A DNA stretch of 64,000 nucleotides from Nocardia nova NBRC 15556 (GCF_001613005.1 NZ_BDBN01000037.1:25412-89411), one strand, 5' to 3'; numbered from the stretch's first letter, positions 1 to 9,355 are shown. Numbers and translations: made by a program. The notes: a model not told the origin generated them from the sequence alone.

Positions 1-735
1 TATCCGGGAACCGGCCGGGCGGCGGTGGCCTTGCTGCGCCGGCTCGGCGTCGAGGTCGAATTCCCGATGGCCCAGAGTTGTTGCGGCCAGATGCATGCCA
101 ACACCGGGTATCGGGCCGACACCGCGAAAATGGCCCGGCATTTCGTCTCGGTGTTCGGTGACTACGACCGGATCGTCGTGCCGTCCGCCTCGTGCGGCGC
201 CGCGCCGCGCGAGTTCTACCGGGTGGTGGCCGAGCAGGTCGGTGACTCCGGGCTGGCTCGCGATGCCGAGGCGCTGCTCCCCAGAATCCGGGAGCTGACC
301 GAATTCCTCACCGACGACCTGGATGTCGTCGACGTGGGCGCCTATTTCCCGCATCGGGTGACCTACCATCCGACCTGCCATTCGCTGCGCGTGCAGCGCA
401 TCGGCGACCGGCCGTACCGATTGTTGCGGGCGGTGGCCGGATTGGAGCTGATCGAATTGCCCGCGGCCGACGAATGCTGCGGATTCGGTGGCACGTTTTC
501 GGTGAAGAACGCCGCCGCCTCCGGCGCGATGAACGCCGACAAGGCCGCCCACGTGCGCGAGACGGGCGCGAGTGTGGTTACGGCCGTGGACAATTCGTGC
601 CTGATGAATATCGGCGGGCGCCTGGCCGCCGACGCGACGCCGGTGCGCGATCTGCATCTGGTGGAAATCCTGGCGCGCACGAAGGCCGACGGGCCGATGC
701 CCGGGCTGCCGGTGGCCGCGGGAGCCCGCTCGTGA
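1..735 (+). CDS. lutA: Lactate utilization protein A (Fe-S oxidoreductase), 5' end cut by the window
   Basis: The frame is open from base 1 (Tyr-Pro-Gly-Thr-Gly-Arg), and LutA proteins usually start about 15-18 residues before such a motif, so the true start lies outside the window. Two cysteine-rich CCG domains are visible: SCCGQMHANTGY near the beginning and ECCGFGG near codon 158, with HPTCHS between them. The family (YkgE/GlcF type) works with LutB and LutC in oxidising L-lactate to pyruvate in the cytoplasm. The stop TGA overlaps the GTG start of lutB, so translation is coupled. The lutABC order and all three diagnostic domains make the call secure; only the N-terminus is missing. Confidence 0.93.
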   Translation, partial: YPGTGRAAVALLRRLGVEVEFPMAQSCCGQMHANTGYRADTAKMARHFVSVFGDYDRIVVPSASCGAAPREFYRVVAEQVGDSGLARDAEALLPRIRELTEFLTDDLDVVDVGAYFPHRVTYHPTCHSLRVQRIGDRPYRLLRAVAGLELIELPAADECCGFGGTFSVKNAAASGAMNADKAAHVRETGASVVTAVDNSCLMNIGGRLAADATPVRDLHLVEILARTKADGPMPGLPVAAGARS

Positions 736-2219
736 GTAAGAGTTTCGTGGGCTGGCCACCGTTCCCGCAGGCCGCGCGCACCGCGACCGCGGACGAACAG
801 CTGCGTGCCACTGTGCACCGTGCCACCCACACCATCCGCGCCAAGCGCGACGCCCTGGTGGCCGAACGCCCGGACTGGGAGGAACTGCGCACTGCCGCCG
901 CCGCGGTCAAGGACGATGTGCTGCGCCGTCTCGACACCTATCTGGAGCGATTGGCGGCTGTGGTGGAAGGCGCCGGGGGAGTGGTGCATTGGGCGACGGA
1001 CGCGGCCGAGGCCAATGCCGTCGTCACCGAATTGGTCCTGGCCACCGGTGAAACCGAGATCGTCAAGGCCAAATCCATGCTGTCGGAGGAGATCGGGCTG
1101 GACGAGGCGCTTGCCGCGGCCGGAATCGACACCCGCGAAACCGATCTCGCCGAGATCATCCTGCAACTGGGCGACGATCTGCCCTCCCATATCGTGGTGC
1201 CGTCGATGCACCTGAACCGCAGCCGGATTCGCGACATCTTCCGCCGCGAGATGGGCAAGCACGGCCGCCCCGCGCCCGACGATCTGACCGACGATCCGCA
1301 GGCGCTCGCCGATGCGTCGCGGCTGCACCTGCGGGAGAAGTTCCTGCGCGCGAAGGTCGGCATCACCGGCGCGAATTTCCTTGTCGCCGATACCGGAACG
1401 GTGGTGATGGTGGAGTCGGAGGGCAACGGGCGGATGTGCCTGACCCTGCCGGAGACGCTGATCACGGTGGCCGGCATCGAAAAGGTGATTCCGAGCTGGC
1501 GCGACCTGGAGATCTATCTGGAGTTGCTGGCCCGCAGCGCGACCGGGGAGCGGATGTCGCCGTATGTGTCGACCTGGACCGGCGTCACCGCGCAGGACGG
1601 CCCCTCGGCCTTCCACCTGGTCCTGGTCGACAACGGGCGCACCCGCGCCCTGCGCGACGAACTCGGGCGGGAAGCGTTGCGCTGCATCCGGTGTGGCGCC
1701 TGCATGAATATCTGCCCGGTCTACGAACGCACCGGCGGACAGGCCTACGGGTCGGTTTATCCGGGGCCGATCGGCGCCATCCTCAACCCGTTGCTGAAGG
1801 GTGCCGACGATCCGCAGACCGCCGCGCTGCCGTATGCCTCCGCGCTGTGCGGGGCCTGCGACGACGTCTGCCCGGTCGGCATCGATATCACCGGGAATCT
1901 GCTGGCCCTGCGCCACCGGGTGGCCGAGGGTGAGGCGGCGGTGAAACATCGCGTCGAACGGGTGGCCTTCGCCGCGATGGCGGGAGTCATGAGCCATCCG
2001 GCGCTGTGGGGCGCGGCCGTGCGGTCGGCGGCGCGCATCGGCGTCGCGGTCCCGAAGCGGCATCTGCCCGGTCCGCTGAGCGGGTGGACCGACAGCCGGC
2101 GGGTACCCGACATTCCGGCCGAATCGTTCCGCCGCTGGTGGGCGCGCACCGAGGGCGGCCGCCACGGCGACGGACCCGGGCCGCGCGACACCGCGAACGA
2201 GGACGGGGGCCGTTCGTGA
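732..2219 (+). CDS. lutB: Lactate utilization protein B, LUD domain with two 4Fe-4S motifs
   Basis: The protein has 495 residues when started at the GTG that overlaps the lutA stop; the open frame extends further 5' but only inside lutA. The N-terminal two thirds form the LUD domain. Two ferredoxin-like cluster motifs follow: CIRCGACMNICPVY near residue 317 and CGACDDVCPVGI near residue 373. LutB is the electron-transferring subunit of the LutABC lactate oxidation complex. The stop overlaps the GTG of lutC in a GTGA arrangement, so the three genes form a coupled operon. Length and motif order match the family. Confidence 0.95.
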   Translation: MSKSFVGWPPFPQAARTATADEQLRATVHRATHTIRAKRDALVAERPDWEELRTAAAAVKDDVLRRLDTYLERLAAVVEGAGGVVHWATDAAEANAVVTELVLATGETEIVKAKSMLSEEIGLDEALAAAGIDTRETDLAEIILQLGDDLPSHIVVPSMHLNRSRIRDIFRREMGKHGRPAPDDLTDDPQALADASRLHLREKFLRAKVGITGANFLVADTGTVVMVESEGNGRMCLTLPETLITVAGIEKVIPSWRDLEIYLELLARSATGERMSPYVSTWTGVTAQDGPSAFHLVLVDNGRTRALRDELGREALRCIRCGACMNICPVYERTGGQAYGSVYPGPIGAILNPLLKGADDPQTAALPYASALCGACDDVCPVGIDITGNLLALRHRVAEGEAAVKHRVERVAFAAMAGVMSHPALWGAAVRSAARIGVAVPKRHLPGPLSGWTDSRRVPDIPAESFRRWWARTEGGRHGDGPGPRDTANEDGGRS

Positions 2220-2860
2220 ATGCGCGCGAGACGATTCTGCGGCGCATCCGCGAGGCCATCGGCGAACCGGCGGACGCGGTCACCGTGCCGCGTGACTACC
2301 TGCGGACCGCGCCGGGCGTCGATCCCGACGATCGCGCCGCGATCCTGGACCTGTTCGAACAGCGACTGCAACGGTATGGGGCGCAGGTGCATCGGACCAC
2401 GCCGGCGGGGATCGCGACCGCCGTGGATCGGGAACTGCGGCGTGCGCCGGCCGGTGTGGTGCTGACGCCACCCGGACTGCCGGACATGTGGACGGCACTG
2501 TGGGCGGACCGCTCCGAGCACCGGGTCGTGATCGACGACCCGCCCTTGACCACGCCCGAGCTGGGCGAGATCGACGCGGTCGTGACCACCTGCGCCGCGG
2601 CGATCGCGCAATCGGGCACGATCGTGCTCGACGGCGACGCCGGCCAGGGCCGCCGCGCGCCCACGCTCGTGCCCGACTGTCACGTGTGCGTGGTTCACGC
2701 GGAGCAGGTGAAATCCGCGCTGCCGGAGGTTGTTCCGCGTCTCGACTCGCGCCGCCCGACCACCTGGATCAGCGGTCCGTCGGCGACCGTGGATATCGAG
2801 ATGACCCGCGTGCAGGGCGTGCACGGGCCCCGGCGGTTGATCGTCGTCCTGGTCGAATGA
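2216..2860 (+). CDS. lutC: Lactate utilization protein C, LUD domain
   Basis: This 214-residue protein starts at a GTG overlapping the lutB stop. It has a single LUD domain and ends in a typical LutC C-terminus rich in hydrophobic beta residues (RRLIVVLVE). It is the third component of the L-lactate oxidation complex, whose individual role is not established. The opening NARETILRRIREAI helix is characteristic of LutC. Its stop overlaps a possible ATG of the following kinase gene (ATGA), which may therefore be co-transcribed. Confidence 0.93.
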   Translation: MNARETILRRIREAIGEPADAVTVPRDYLRTAPGVDPDDRAAILDLFEQRLQRYGAQVHRTTPAGIATAVDRELRRAPAGVVLTPPGLPDMWTALWADRSEHRVVIDDPPLTTPELGEIDAVVTTCAAAIAQSGTIVLDGDAGQGRRAPTLVPDCHVCVVHAEQVKSALPEVVPRLDSRRPTTWISGPSATVDIEMTRVQGVHGPRRLIVVLVE

Positions 2861-3543
2861 GGGGCGGGAACATCGTGAAGGTGACGGGGCCGGGTGAGCT
2901 GGCGGCGCGGATCGTGCGCGCGGCGGATGATGCGGGCGGACGCCGGTACCTGGTCGGTGTCGCCGGACCGCCGGGAGCGGGAAAGTCCACGCTGGCACAG
3001 GGTTTGGCGGATGCGGTGCGGAGGTCGGGAGTGTCCGCAGAGGTGGCGGGGATGGACGGATTCCATCTGAGCTCGGCACTGCTGCGAGATGCCGGCGCGC
3101 TCGGCCGCAAAGGGCAGCCCGATACCTTCGATGTGGCGTCGTTCGTCGCCCGGCTGCGGCGGTTGCGCGACAGTGCGATCGGCGTGCCGGTGCCGTGGCC
3201 GGTCTACGATCGGGCCCGCCACGACCCGGTCCCGGATGCGGTGGTCTTCACCGGCGAACGGGTCGCGATCGTGGAAGGGAACTACCTTCTGCTGGATCGG
3301 CCGGGATGGCGGGAGGTGCGGGAATATCTCGACGAGGTCTGGTACCTCGATGCCGAGGAAGCGGTCATCGAACAGCGCCTGCTGCGCCGGCATCTGCGCG
3401 GCGGTAAATCGCCGGATCGGGCAGAAGCCATGGTGGCCGGCAGCGATCTGCCGAATGCCCGTCTCATCGCGCGGTCCGCGGACCGAGCCGACCTCGTGTT
3501 GCGCGCGGTCCGCGGCGGCTACCTCATTCGCCCGGGTCGGTGA
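2857..3543 (+). CDS. Nucleoside/nucleotide kinase family protein (P-loop)
   Basis: The 228-residue product has a Walker A motif GPPGAGKS near residues 37-44, a DGFHLS motif and a VEGNYLLLD strand. These are typical of the uridine kinase/pantothenate kinase-like branch that includes FrcK-type sugar kinases. It should transfer phosphate from ATP to a small metabolite, but the substrate cannot be read from the sequence. The ATG used here overlaps the lutC stop; a GTG at 2875 has a better purine stretch (GAGGGGCGGG) upstream and is a real alternative. The 3' end overlaps the convergent PfkB gene by 20 bases. Confidence 0.8.
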   Translation: MRGGNIVKVTGPGELAARIVRAADDAGGRRYLVGVAGPPGAGKSTLAQGLADAVRRSGVSAEVAGMDGFHLSSALLRDAGALGRKGQPDTFDVASFVARLRRLRDSAIGVPVPWPVYDRARHDPVPDAVVFTGERVAIVEGNYLLLDRPGWREVREYLDEVWYLDAEEAVIEQRLLRRHLRGGKSPDRAEAMVAGSDLPNARLIARSADRADLVLRAVRGGYLIRPGR

Positions 3544-4414
3544 GCCTTGGGGTGCGCGGCTCACGGAGCCGGTCTCCCCATGCGCGGGTGCCGAAGAACC
3601 GGCACGACAGGGTGGCGACCGCGGCGGCGCGGGTGAGCGCGTCGGCGAAGTCGTGGCCGCGCGAGTGGTAGGCGCAGAACGCGCCGTGCAGAATGTCCCC
3701 GGCGCCGAGCGTATCCGCGCCGTCCACCTCGCCCACCGCGATCTCGTTTCGAATCCCGTTGGCGGAGTAGAGGATCGGTTGCTGTCCGCGAGTGACGGCC
3801 ACCGCCCGGACCCCGATCCGGTGCAGGTGGTCGAAGACGTCCTCGGCGCCCGGCGGCGCGAACGAGGCCGAGCAGATCGCGATGTCGACCAGCGGCAGCA
3901 GTTGCGCGTGTTCGGGTTTCCAGCGTCCCCCGTCGAGCACCACCGGAACTCCCGCGTCGCGCGCCACCCGTGCGATGCCGAGGGCCAGTTCGATGTGATG
4001 CCCGTCGACGAGCACCACCGGCGCCTCCCGGACGAGATCGGCGAATGCGTGGTCGAACGGCGCCTCGATCCCCGAACCATCCAGTGAGACAATGGTTCTC
4101 GTCCCGGCGCCGGCCGCGACCACGATGGACGAGATCGGCGGCGGATCGGTGCGCCGCGCCGTGGTGTCGACGAGTTCCACGCCGTGGGACCGCAGATCGT
4201 CGCGGATCAGCGCGGTGAGCGGATGCCGGCCGACGGCGGTGAGCAGCCGGGCCCCGCCGGTCAGTATCGCGCACGCCACCGCGGCATTGGCGGCCGGTCC
4301 GCCGGCGCCCAGAAATTGGTCGCGCGCACGGGTTTTGGTGTCCTCGGCCGGATAGGCGTCGACGGCGTAGGCGAGGTCGACGGTGGTGAGACCGACGAAG
4401 AGGGGGACGTTCAT
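3524..4414 (-). CDS. PfkB-family carbohydrate/nucleoside kinase
   Basis: The 296-residue protein has the two PfkB signatures: GAGGPAANAA near residue 36 (sugar binding) and DTLGAGDILHGAF near the C-terminus, where the Asp of GAGD is the catalytic base. The family phosphorylates sugars or nucleosides (ribokinase, fructokinase, adenosine kinase); the substrate is unknown here. It starts one base after the stop of a TetR gene on the same strand, so the two form an operon and the regulator probably senses the substrate or a product. Its 3' end overlaps the convergent P-loop kinase gene. Confidence 0.88.
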   Translation of the reverse strand: MNVPLFVGLTTVDLAYAVDAYPAEDTKTRARDQFLGAGGPAANAAVACAILTGGARLLTAVGRHPLTALIRDDLRSHGVELVDTTARRTDPPPISSIVVAAGAGTRTIVSLDGSGIEAPFDHAFADLVREAPVVLVDGHHIELALGIARVARDAGVPVVLDGGRWKPEHAQLLPLVDIAICSASFAPPGAEDVFDHLHRIGVRAVAVTRGQQPILYSANGIRNEIAVGEVDGADTLGAGDILHGAFCAYHSRGHDFADALTRAAAVATLSCRFFGTRAWGDRLREPRTPRLTDPGE

Positions 4415-4415
4415 C

Positions 4416-4988
4416 TCATCCCTTCCGCGCCGGTGCGGCCGGACGCATCACGAGCGGGCCGACGAACCGCTCCACCGTCCGGCGTTCCGCGGCGGCGTCG
4501 GGCAGGGGCCAGGTGAGCAGCGACAACACCACCCTTACGATCCACTGTGCGGCATCGTCGTCCGCGGCGATTCCGGTGAGCGCGGTGGCGATGCCGCGCA
4601 GTTCGGGCGTGGCCACCACCTGGTCGCCGGTGGCGCCCGCACCGGCCAGGAACGCCGACAGGGTGGGTTCGGCGCGGATCGCCGCGAGCGAGGCGAGGAC
4701 GGCCTCCACCACGCGCCGCGGGCCGCGCAGCGGTGCCACGGTCGCCGCCACGCGTTCGGCGATATCCCGCGCCGCCGAGGCCGTCACGATCCGGACCAGT
4801 TCCGGCTTACCGCCGACGTGCCGGTACACGGTGGCCCGGGAGCAGCCCACGCGTTCGGCCACGTCGTCGATGCTCACTCGCTCTATTCCGCGTTCCAGGA
4901 AGAGGTCGGCGGCCGCCGCCTCGATGCGCGAGCGGGCGACGGTGCGCCGGACCCCGCCCGCAAGCCAGTCCACCTCGGTGGTTCGCAT
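4416..4988 (-). CDS. TetR-family transcriptional regulator
   Basis: The chosen start (MRTTEVDW) gives 190 residues; the longer open frame upstream is mostly promoter sequence. The N-terminal helix-turn-helix is clear: SIDDVAERVGCSRATVYRHVGGK, shown here in parts as DDVAERVGCS and RATVYRHVG. AAGGGA stands 12 bases before the start. The gene is directly followed by the PfkB kinase and is divergent from a P450 across 239 bases, so it may control both. The effector is unknown. Confidence 0.86.
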   Translation of the reverse strand: MRTTEVDWLAGGVRRTVARSRIEAAAADLFLERGIERVSIDDVAERVGCSRATVYRHVGGKPELVRIVTASAARDIAERVAATVAPLRGPRRVVEAVLASLAAIRAEPTLSAFLAGAGATGDQVVATPELRGIATALTGIAADDDAAQWIVRVVLSLLTWPLPDAAAERRTVERFVGPLVMRPAAPARKG

Positions 4989-5016
4989 CGCCGGATACGA
5001 TCCCTTCACTCTGCGG

Positions 5017-5051
5017 CGTCTCGAGACGAGACGACATAGCACTATTGTCTC
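5017..5051. promoter_or_regulatory. Candidate operator between TetR and P450 genes
   Basis: A perfect 12-base palindrome CGTCTCGAGACG (5017-5028) runs into an imperfect 24-base inverted repeat with GAGAC and GTCTC ends (5028-5051). It lies in the divergent 239-base gap, close to the TetR start. Autoregulation by the adjacent TetR protein is an inference; no -35/-10 pair is convincing. Confidence 0.45.
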
Positions 5052-5227
5052 AGGTTTGCCTCTCTCGGTATATGCCTGTGAAGTGCGTAGATAACGGCAG
5101 TCCACGTGTTCGGGCTTGTCGACGAACGCGCGGAGGCGGCCTTCCACGTCTCACTGTGCGACACCGATTGACACTCGTCTCCAACGCGCGCACGGTGAGC
5201 GCACCCGTTCCCGGAGGGAGTTCACCG

Positions 5228-6466
5228 ATGACCACGACAGTGCCGGACGGATCCGAACTGTTCCTGTCCGCCCGTCTCGACGATCCGTACCCGCTCTACG
5301 ACCGCCTGCGCGACGAGGCGCCGGTCTACCGGGTGCCCGGCACCGGCTTTCACCTGGTGTCGTCGTGGGATCTCGTGACCGAAGCGGCCGCCCGCACCAC
5401 CGAGTTCTCCTCCCACCTCACCGCGGTACTGCTGCGTCATCCGGGAGCCGCCGCGACCGCCTTCGATCTCGACGGCGGCGGTCGCGCGGTGCATGTTCTC
5501 GCCACGGCCGACGATCCGTCCCACGCCGTTCACCGCAAACTTGTCTCGAGTGTGCTGGCCGGGCGCATCCGGGAACTCGCGCCGATGGCCGCGGATCTGG
5601 TCGACCGGCTCTGGTCGGAACACGTGCGCGACGGCCGCATCGACTGGGCGGCCGAGATGGCCGACCGCCTGCCGCTCGCCCTCGTCGCGGCAGTGATCGG
5701 GCTGCCCGGCGACGATGTGCCACAACTGCTCGAATGGGCCTACGACAGCACCGAAATGCTCGGTGCCGTGGTGGACGCGCACCGTCTCCCGCGACTGGTG
5801 CAGTCGGCGGCACTGCTCGCCGGCTACCTCGCCGAACAGCTGCGGCGGACGCGGGGCGCGGCGGAACCCGACGGTCCGCCACGCACCGTGCTCGACGCGC
5901 TGGCCCGCGCGTGCCGCGCCGGCACGCTCACCGAGGAGGTCGCGGTGCTGATTCTCGTTCAACTGGTCGGCGCCGGCGGCGAATCCACCGCCGGCCTGAT
6001 CACCTCCGCGGCCCGAATTCTGGCCACCCGCAGCGATATTCAGCACCGGCTGCGCGCCGAACCGCACCTGATTCCCGCCTTCCTGGACGAGGTGCTGCGC
6101 CTCGAATCCCCGTTTCGCGGCCACTACCGCCACGTCACCACCGATACCCGTCTCGGGGAGGTGTCCCTGCCGGCCGGAAGCCATCTCCTGCTGTTGTGGG
6201 GCGCGGCCAATCGCGATCCGGCGATCTTCCCGGAACCGGCCGCTGTCGAGCTGCACCGTCCGAATATCAAGTCGCACACCGCCTTCGGCCGCGGGCTCCA
6301 CTTCTGCGTCGGCTCGGCCCTGGCGAAACTGGAAGCCCGCACCGCGATCACGACCCTCCTCGACCGCAGCACCGACATCCGCCTCGCCGCACCGCTGCAG
6401 TGGACCCCGAGCATCCTCGTGCGCCGCCACACCACCCTGCCGCTGCTGATCCGCGGTGCGGAATAG
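5228..6466 (+). CDS. Cytochrome P450
   Basis: The 412-residue protein starts at an ATG preceded by GGAGGGAG. P450 signatures are in order: I-helix GAGGEST near residue 248, the K-helix ExxR (EVLR) near 288, and the haem-binding FGRGLHFCVG near 353 with the axial Cys. The oxygen-activating acid/Thr pair of the I-helix is Glu-Ser-Thr. It is a soluble class I bacterial P450 that needs a ferredoxin and a reductase; none is adjacent. It is divergent from the TetR-PfkB pair and followed by a split-barrel flavoprotein gene. The substrate is not predictable. Confidence 0.93.
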   Translation: MTTTVPDGSELFLSARLDDPYPLYDRLRDEAPVYRVPGTGFHLVSSWDLVTEAAARTTEFSSHLTAVLLRHPGAAATAFDLDGGGRAVHVLATADDPSHAVHRKLVSSVLAGRIRELAPMAADLVDRLWSEHVRDGRIDWAAEMADRLPLALVAAVIGLPGDDVPQLLEWAYDSTEMLGAVVDAHRLPRLVQSAALLAGYLAEQLRRTRGAAEPDGPPRTVLDALARACRAGTLTEEVAVLILVQLVGAGGESTAGLITSAARILATRSDIQHRLRAEPHLIPAFLDEVLRLESPFRGHYRHVTTDTRLGEVSLPAGSHLLLLWGAANRDPAIFPEPAAVELHRPNIKSHTAFGRGLHFCVGSALAKLEARTAITTLLDRSTDIRLAAPLQWTPSILVRRHTTLPLLIRGAE

Positions 6467-6524
6467 GACAGCCGTCGCCACGGGTTGTCGCGGAAGACAG
6501 ACTCGACTCGCGAAAGGACCGTCG

Positions 6525-6944
6525 ATGCCGACCATGACCCGTACCGAGCGTGAGAAGTTCCTCGCCGAATTGCACGTGGGGGTCATCGCCGTCGAGCGGC
6601 CCGATCGGGCGCCGCTGGCGGTGCCGATCTGGTACGGGTACGAGCCCGGCGGGGAGGTCGTGCTGTGGACCGACGCCGGGACGCTGAAGGAGCGGCTCAT
6701 CCGGGCCGCCGGGCGGTTCTCGATCACCGCGCAGGTGGAACAGCCGCCGTACCGGTATGTCACCGCCGAGGGCTCGGTCACCGCGATCGACGCGGCCTCG
6801 CCCGAGGTGGTCCGCGCGATCGCGGTGCGCTATCTGGGACCCGAGGAAGGCGCCGCATTCGCCGAGCAGAACCTCGGCCCGGACTCGGTGGTGATCCGGA
6901 TGCGCCCCGAACGGTGGCTAAGCACCGACTACTCGAAGCAGTAG
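6525..6944 (+). CDS. Pyridoxamine 5'-phosphate oxidase-fold (FMN/F420 split-barrel) protein
   Basis: The 139-residue product starts at an ATG with GAAAGGA ten bases upstream. The N-terminal MTRTEREKFLAELHVGVIA followed by APLAVPIWYGYEPGGEVVLWT is the typical split beta-barrel of small PPOX-type proteins such as Rv1155, which bind FMN or F420. A redox role on a small molecule or cofactor is likely. The gene lies 58 bases after the P450, so co-transcription is plausible. The exact reaction is unknown. Confidence 0.85.
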   Translation: MPTMTRTEREKFLAELHVGVIAVERPDRAPLAVPIWYGYEPGGEVVLWTDAGTLKERLIRAAGRFSITAQVEQPPYRYVTAEGSVTAIDAASPEVVRAIAVRYLGPEEGAAFAEQNLGPDSVVIRMRPERWLSTDYSKQ

Positions 6945-6998
6945 CGCGCCGAACGCCGGGAGCAGTGATGTCGCCTCGGCCGCGCCCCGCCGCCGCAC

Positions 6999-8138
6999 TC
7001 ACACGGCGAGCGCCGACTTGTTGTACTCCTCGAGCAGCCCTGCCGCGTAATTGCGCCGGTCGTTGGTCGAAAGGCCCGCGCTCTTCTCGTAGTACCTGTC
7101 GAAGGCCTCGGCCACGGTCCGGGCGTCGTTGGGGTTCGCGGTGACGGCATTGTTCGCCTGCTGATAGTCGCCACCGCGCAGTTCCTGAACCATGTAATCC
7201 AGATGGGTATGCCAGTCGCCGATATTCTCACCGGGCCTCTGCGCGAAGGCCTGGAGGCCGGAAAGCCGGTTGAAACGCCACTGGAACAGGCCCTTTGCCG
7301 ATCCGTTGTCGCCGGTGGCGGAAACGTCGAATCCCGACTCGAATTTCGCGTTGGCGACGATGCCGGCGGCCTGCGCCGGTGTGAAGTGGTAGGTATCGAT
7401 GAGGTACTTCATCATCGCCATCGCGGTGGGCTTTTCCGTGGTCGGAATGATCGCGGTGCCCATGGATCCCGACTGGCCGCTCCACGGAGTGCTTCCGTTG
7501 TATCCCGCCGGAGTGGCTCCCGCGGAGGGACTCGAACCGGGCGACACAGCCGGTATCGGATTGCCGGTGGAGGACGGCGGGGCGTCGCTCTTGATCTTCA
7601 GCGCCGCGGCCGCGGCCTGGTCGGAAACACCGTGGACTTTGTCGTATGTCGTGCCGACGGTCTCCCACACGCCCTTGAACAGGCCGTCGATGATGTCCCT
7701 GGGCAATTCCTTGTGGGAGGTGCCGTCCTTGTCCTTCACCGTCCGCACGGATTTGAAGGAGGCGTCGATCTTCGTGTTGAGTTCTCCCACCGCGGTATCG
7801 ACGGCCCCGTAAGCCTCGGTCACGGCATCGCCGATGCCCGCGGTTCGCACCACGATGCCCGCGTCCTTGCGCTGGATGCCGGACGTCGCCGTGTGCATCT
7901 GGCTCTTGTGATCGCTGTACTTGTCGATCATCGCCGACTCGTCCTCGGGATTGGCGATTCCCTGGCCGCGCAACATTCCGCGCAGGTCGGGCGCCTTCGA
8001 CGGCGTGCCCGAACCGAGCAGCCGAACCTGTTCCTGGATAACCCCTTCCGCGGCGCTGAAAAGCGCTTTCAAGCCCGCCGGCGCACAGTCCGGGAGCTCG
8101 TGCAGATCGCCCAGTCGGCTGGTGCCATCGGAGCTCAT
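6999..8138 (-). CDS. Phage-tail-type lysozyme domain protein, probably exported cell-wall hydrolase
   Basis: With the ATG at 8138 (GCGAGG upstream) the product has 379 residues; a GTG at 8228 would add 30. The C-terminal 140 residues (MMKYLIDTYHF, AQAAGIVANAKFESGFD, GSAKGLFQWRFNR) match the phage tail tip lysozyme domain, with the catalytic-type Glu in KFESGFD. The N-terminal half is helical and lacks a classical signal peptide, reminiscent of ESX/WXG100-type substrates. A Pro/Ser/Gly linker separates the halves. The gene follows a proline-rich membrane protein on the same strand, suggesting a joint cell-wall role. There are no other phage genes, so a prophage is unlikely. Confidence 0.8.
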   Translation of the reverse strand: MSSDGTSRLGDLHELPDCAPAGLKALFSAAEGVIQEQVRLLGSGTPSKAPDLRGMLRGQGIANPEDESAMIDKYSDHKSQMHTATSGIQRKDAGIVVRTAGIGDAVTEAYGAVDTAVGELNTKIDASFKSVRTVKDKDGTSHKELPRDIIDGLFKGVWETVGTTYDKVHGVSDQAAAAALKIKSDAPPSSTGNPIPAVSPGSSPSAGATPAGYNGSTPWSGQSGSMGTAIIPTTEKPTAMAMMKYLIDTYHFTPAQAAGIVANAKFESGFDVSATGDNGSAKGLFQWRFNRLSGLQAFAQRPGENIGDWHTHLDYMVQELRGGDYQQANNAVTANPNDARTVAEAFDRYYEKSAGLSTNDRRNYAAGLLEEYNKSALAV

Positions 8139-8347
8139 CGGGGCCTCGCTCTCAACCAGGCAGAGTCGACACGCGTCGGTGACCGGACTTCCCGGAACGG
8201 GAGGGAGGTCGTCCACCTTCGGCGACACGGTATTTCGTGTGCGCCGCCGGCGCCGACCCGGTGGTGCCCACCGACATCACTGCCGGAAGCATAAGGGTGG
8301 CGTCGGGAGGCTTTACTCCCGTTGCTGGGAAGAGATCCGTGCCGTTC

Positions 8348-9355
8348 CTACTCCGTCGCGCATTTGGACCATTTGTTGAACGGTCCCGACACCCCGTAGT
8401 TGTCCTGTGCGCTGCTGATGGCCTTGGATTCGGCCTCTTCGGCGGTGGTGCCCCAGGTGGAGGCCCAGCCGTTGTTCTGGCCGACCACCACCGCCACGCA
8501 GGCGTTGCGCGCCCACGCGGCCGGCTGTGCGCAACCGGGGCAACGGGTTTGGACCTGGTTGGTGGCGTCATCGGAGCTGACCGTGCTGCGCGCCCAGGTC
8601 ACCTTGCCGGTATCGACGTCGTAGCCCGCGGCGATCCAGACGTCGGCCGGGGTCGGCGGAGGCGGCGGGGGAGCGTTGCGGGTGGTCTCGCGGGTCGTGG
8701 GTGCGGTCGAGGTCGAATACGTCGGTGAGGGGCCGGCGCTCGTCGACCGGTCGGCGGCCGCATCGGTATCGCTGTTCTTGTTGTGGTTGTGCACCACGAT
8801 CACCGCGACGACCGCGCCCAGGACCAGGACCGCCACGACCACTGCCGCGACGATCGCCAGCACCTTGCCGCCACCCGAATTCGGTTGCGGCGCACCCGGA
8901 TAGGGGTAGGGCTGCGCGCCCCCGTACTGCGGGTCGGGATACGGCTGCGGATACGGTTGCGCGCCCGGATATCCGCCTTCGGGGTAGCCGCCCGGCGGAT
9001 ATGCCTGCCCGTACATCGGGGGCTGATTCGGGTCCCCGGGATACGGCACGCCGGCGGGATATCCCTGTCCCGCATGCACGGTGGGATCCTGGGAACCGGG
9101 CGGCGGCCCCGGTTGCCCGCCGGGATAGGCCTGTGTCGGCGGCGCCGGCTGCCCGGGGTAGGCCTGTGTCGGCGGGGCGGGCTGTCCCGGATAGGCCTGG
9201 GTCGGCGGAGCCGGCTGCTGCGGGCCGGGCCCGCCGGGCTGTGCGCCCGGATCCGGCACGCCGCCGGGGTAGGCCCGGGTCGGCGGCGCCGGGGGTGGGC
9301 CCGGTTCGCCGGACGGCGGCTGCTGCGGGGAATCCGAACGATCGTCGGTGGCCAT
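8348..9355 (-). CDS. Proline-rich single-pass membrane protein with tandem repeats
   Basis: The 335-residue protein begins with about 160 residues of Pro/Gly/Tyr/Gln-rich sequence containing three tandem copies of an 11-residue unit (PAPPTQAYPGQ) plus degenerate copies. One transmembrane segment follows (about residues 165-188, Ala/Val/Leu-rich), then a Ser/Thr/Pro linker and a C-terminal domain of about 90 residues with WARNACVAVVV and GWASTWGTTAEEAES, which resembles DUF4189. The topology is probably cytoplasmic proline-rich tail and external domain. The function is unknown. It lies upstream of the lysozyme-domain gene on the same strand (209-base gap). Confidence 0.75.
   Translation of the reverse strand: MATDDRSDSPQQPPSGEPGPPPAPPTRAYPGGVPDPGAQPGGPGPQQPAPPTQAYPGQPAPPTQAYPGQPAPPTQAYPGGQPGPPPGSQDPTVHAGQGYPAGVPYPGDPNQPPMYGQAYPPGGYPEGGYPGAQPYPQPYPDPQYGGAQPYPYPGAPQPNSGGGKVLAIVAAVVVAVLVLGAVVAVIVVHNHNKNSDTDAAADRSTSAGPSPTYSTSTAPTTRETTRNAPPPPPPTPADVWIAAGYDVDTGKVTWARSTVSSDDATNQVQTRCPGCAQPAAWARNACVAVVVGQNNGWASTWGTTAEEAESKAISSAQDNYGVSGPFNKWSKCATE

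Noticed and set aside
363..2165. Long minus-strand open frame of 600 codons opposite lutA-lutB
   Set aside because: It is antisense to two clear genes, has Arg/Gly/Ala-rich composition and no family pattern; typical shadow frame in very GC-rich DNA.
5222..6781. 519-codon minus-strand frame opposite the P450
   Set aside because: Antisense to a P450 with all signatures; no protein features.
6999..8138. Prophage indicated by a phage-tail-type lysozyme domain
   Set aside because: No capsid, tail, integrase or portal genes around it; the domain also occurs in host cell-wall proteins.
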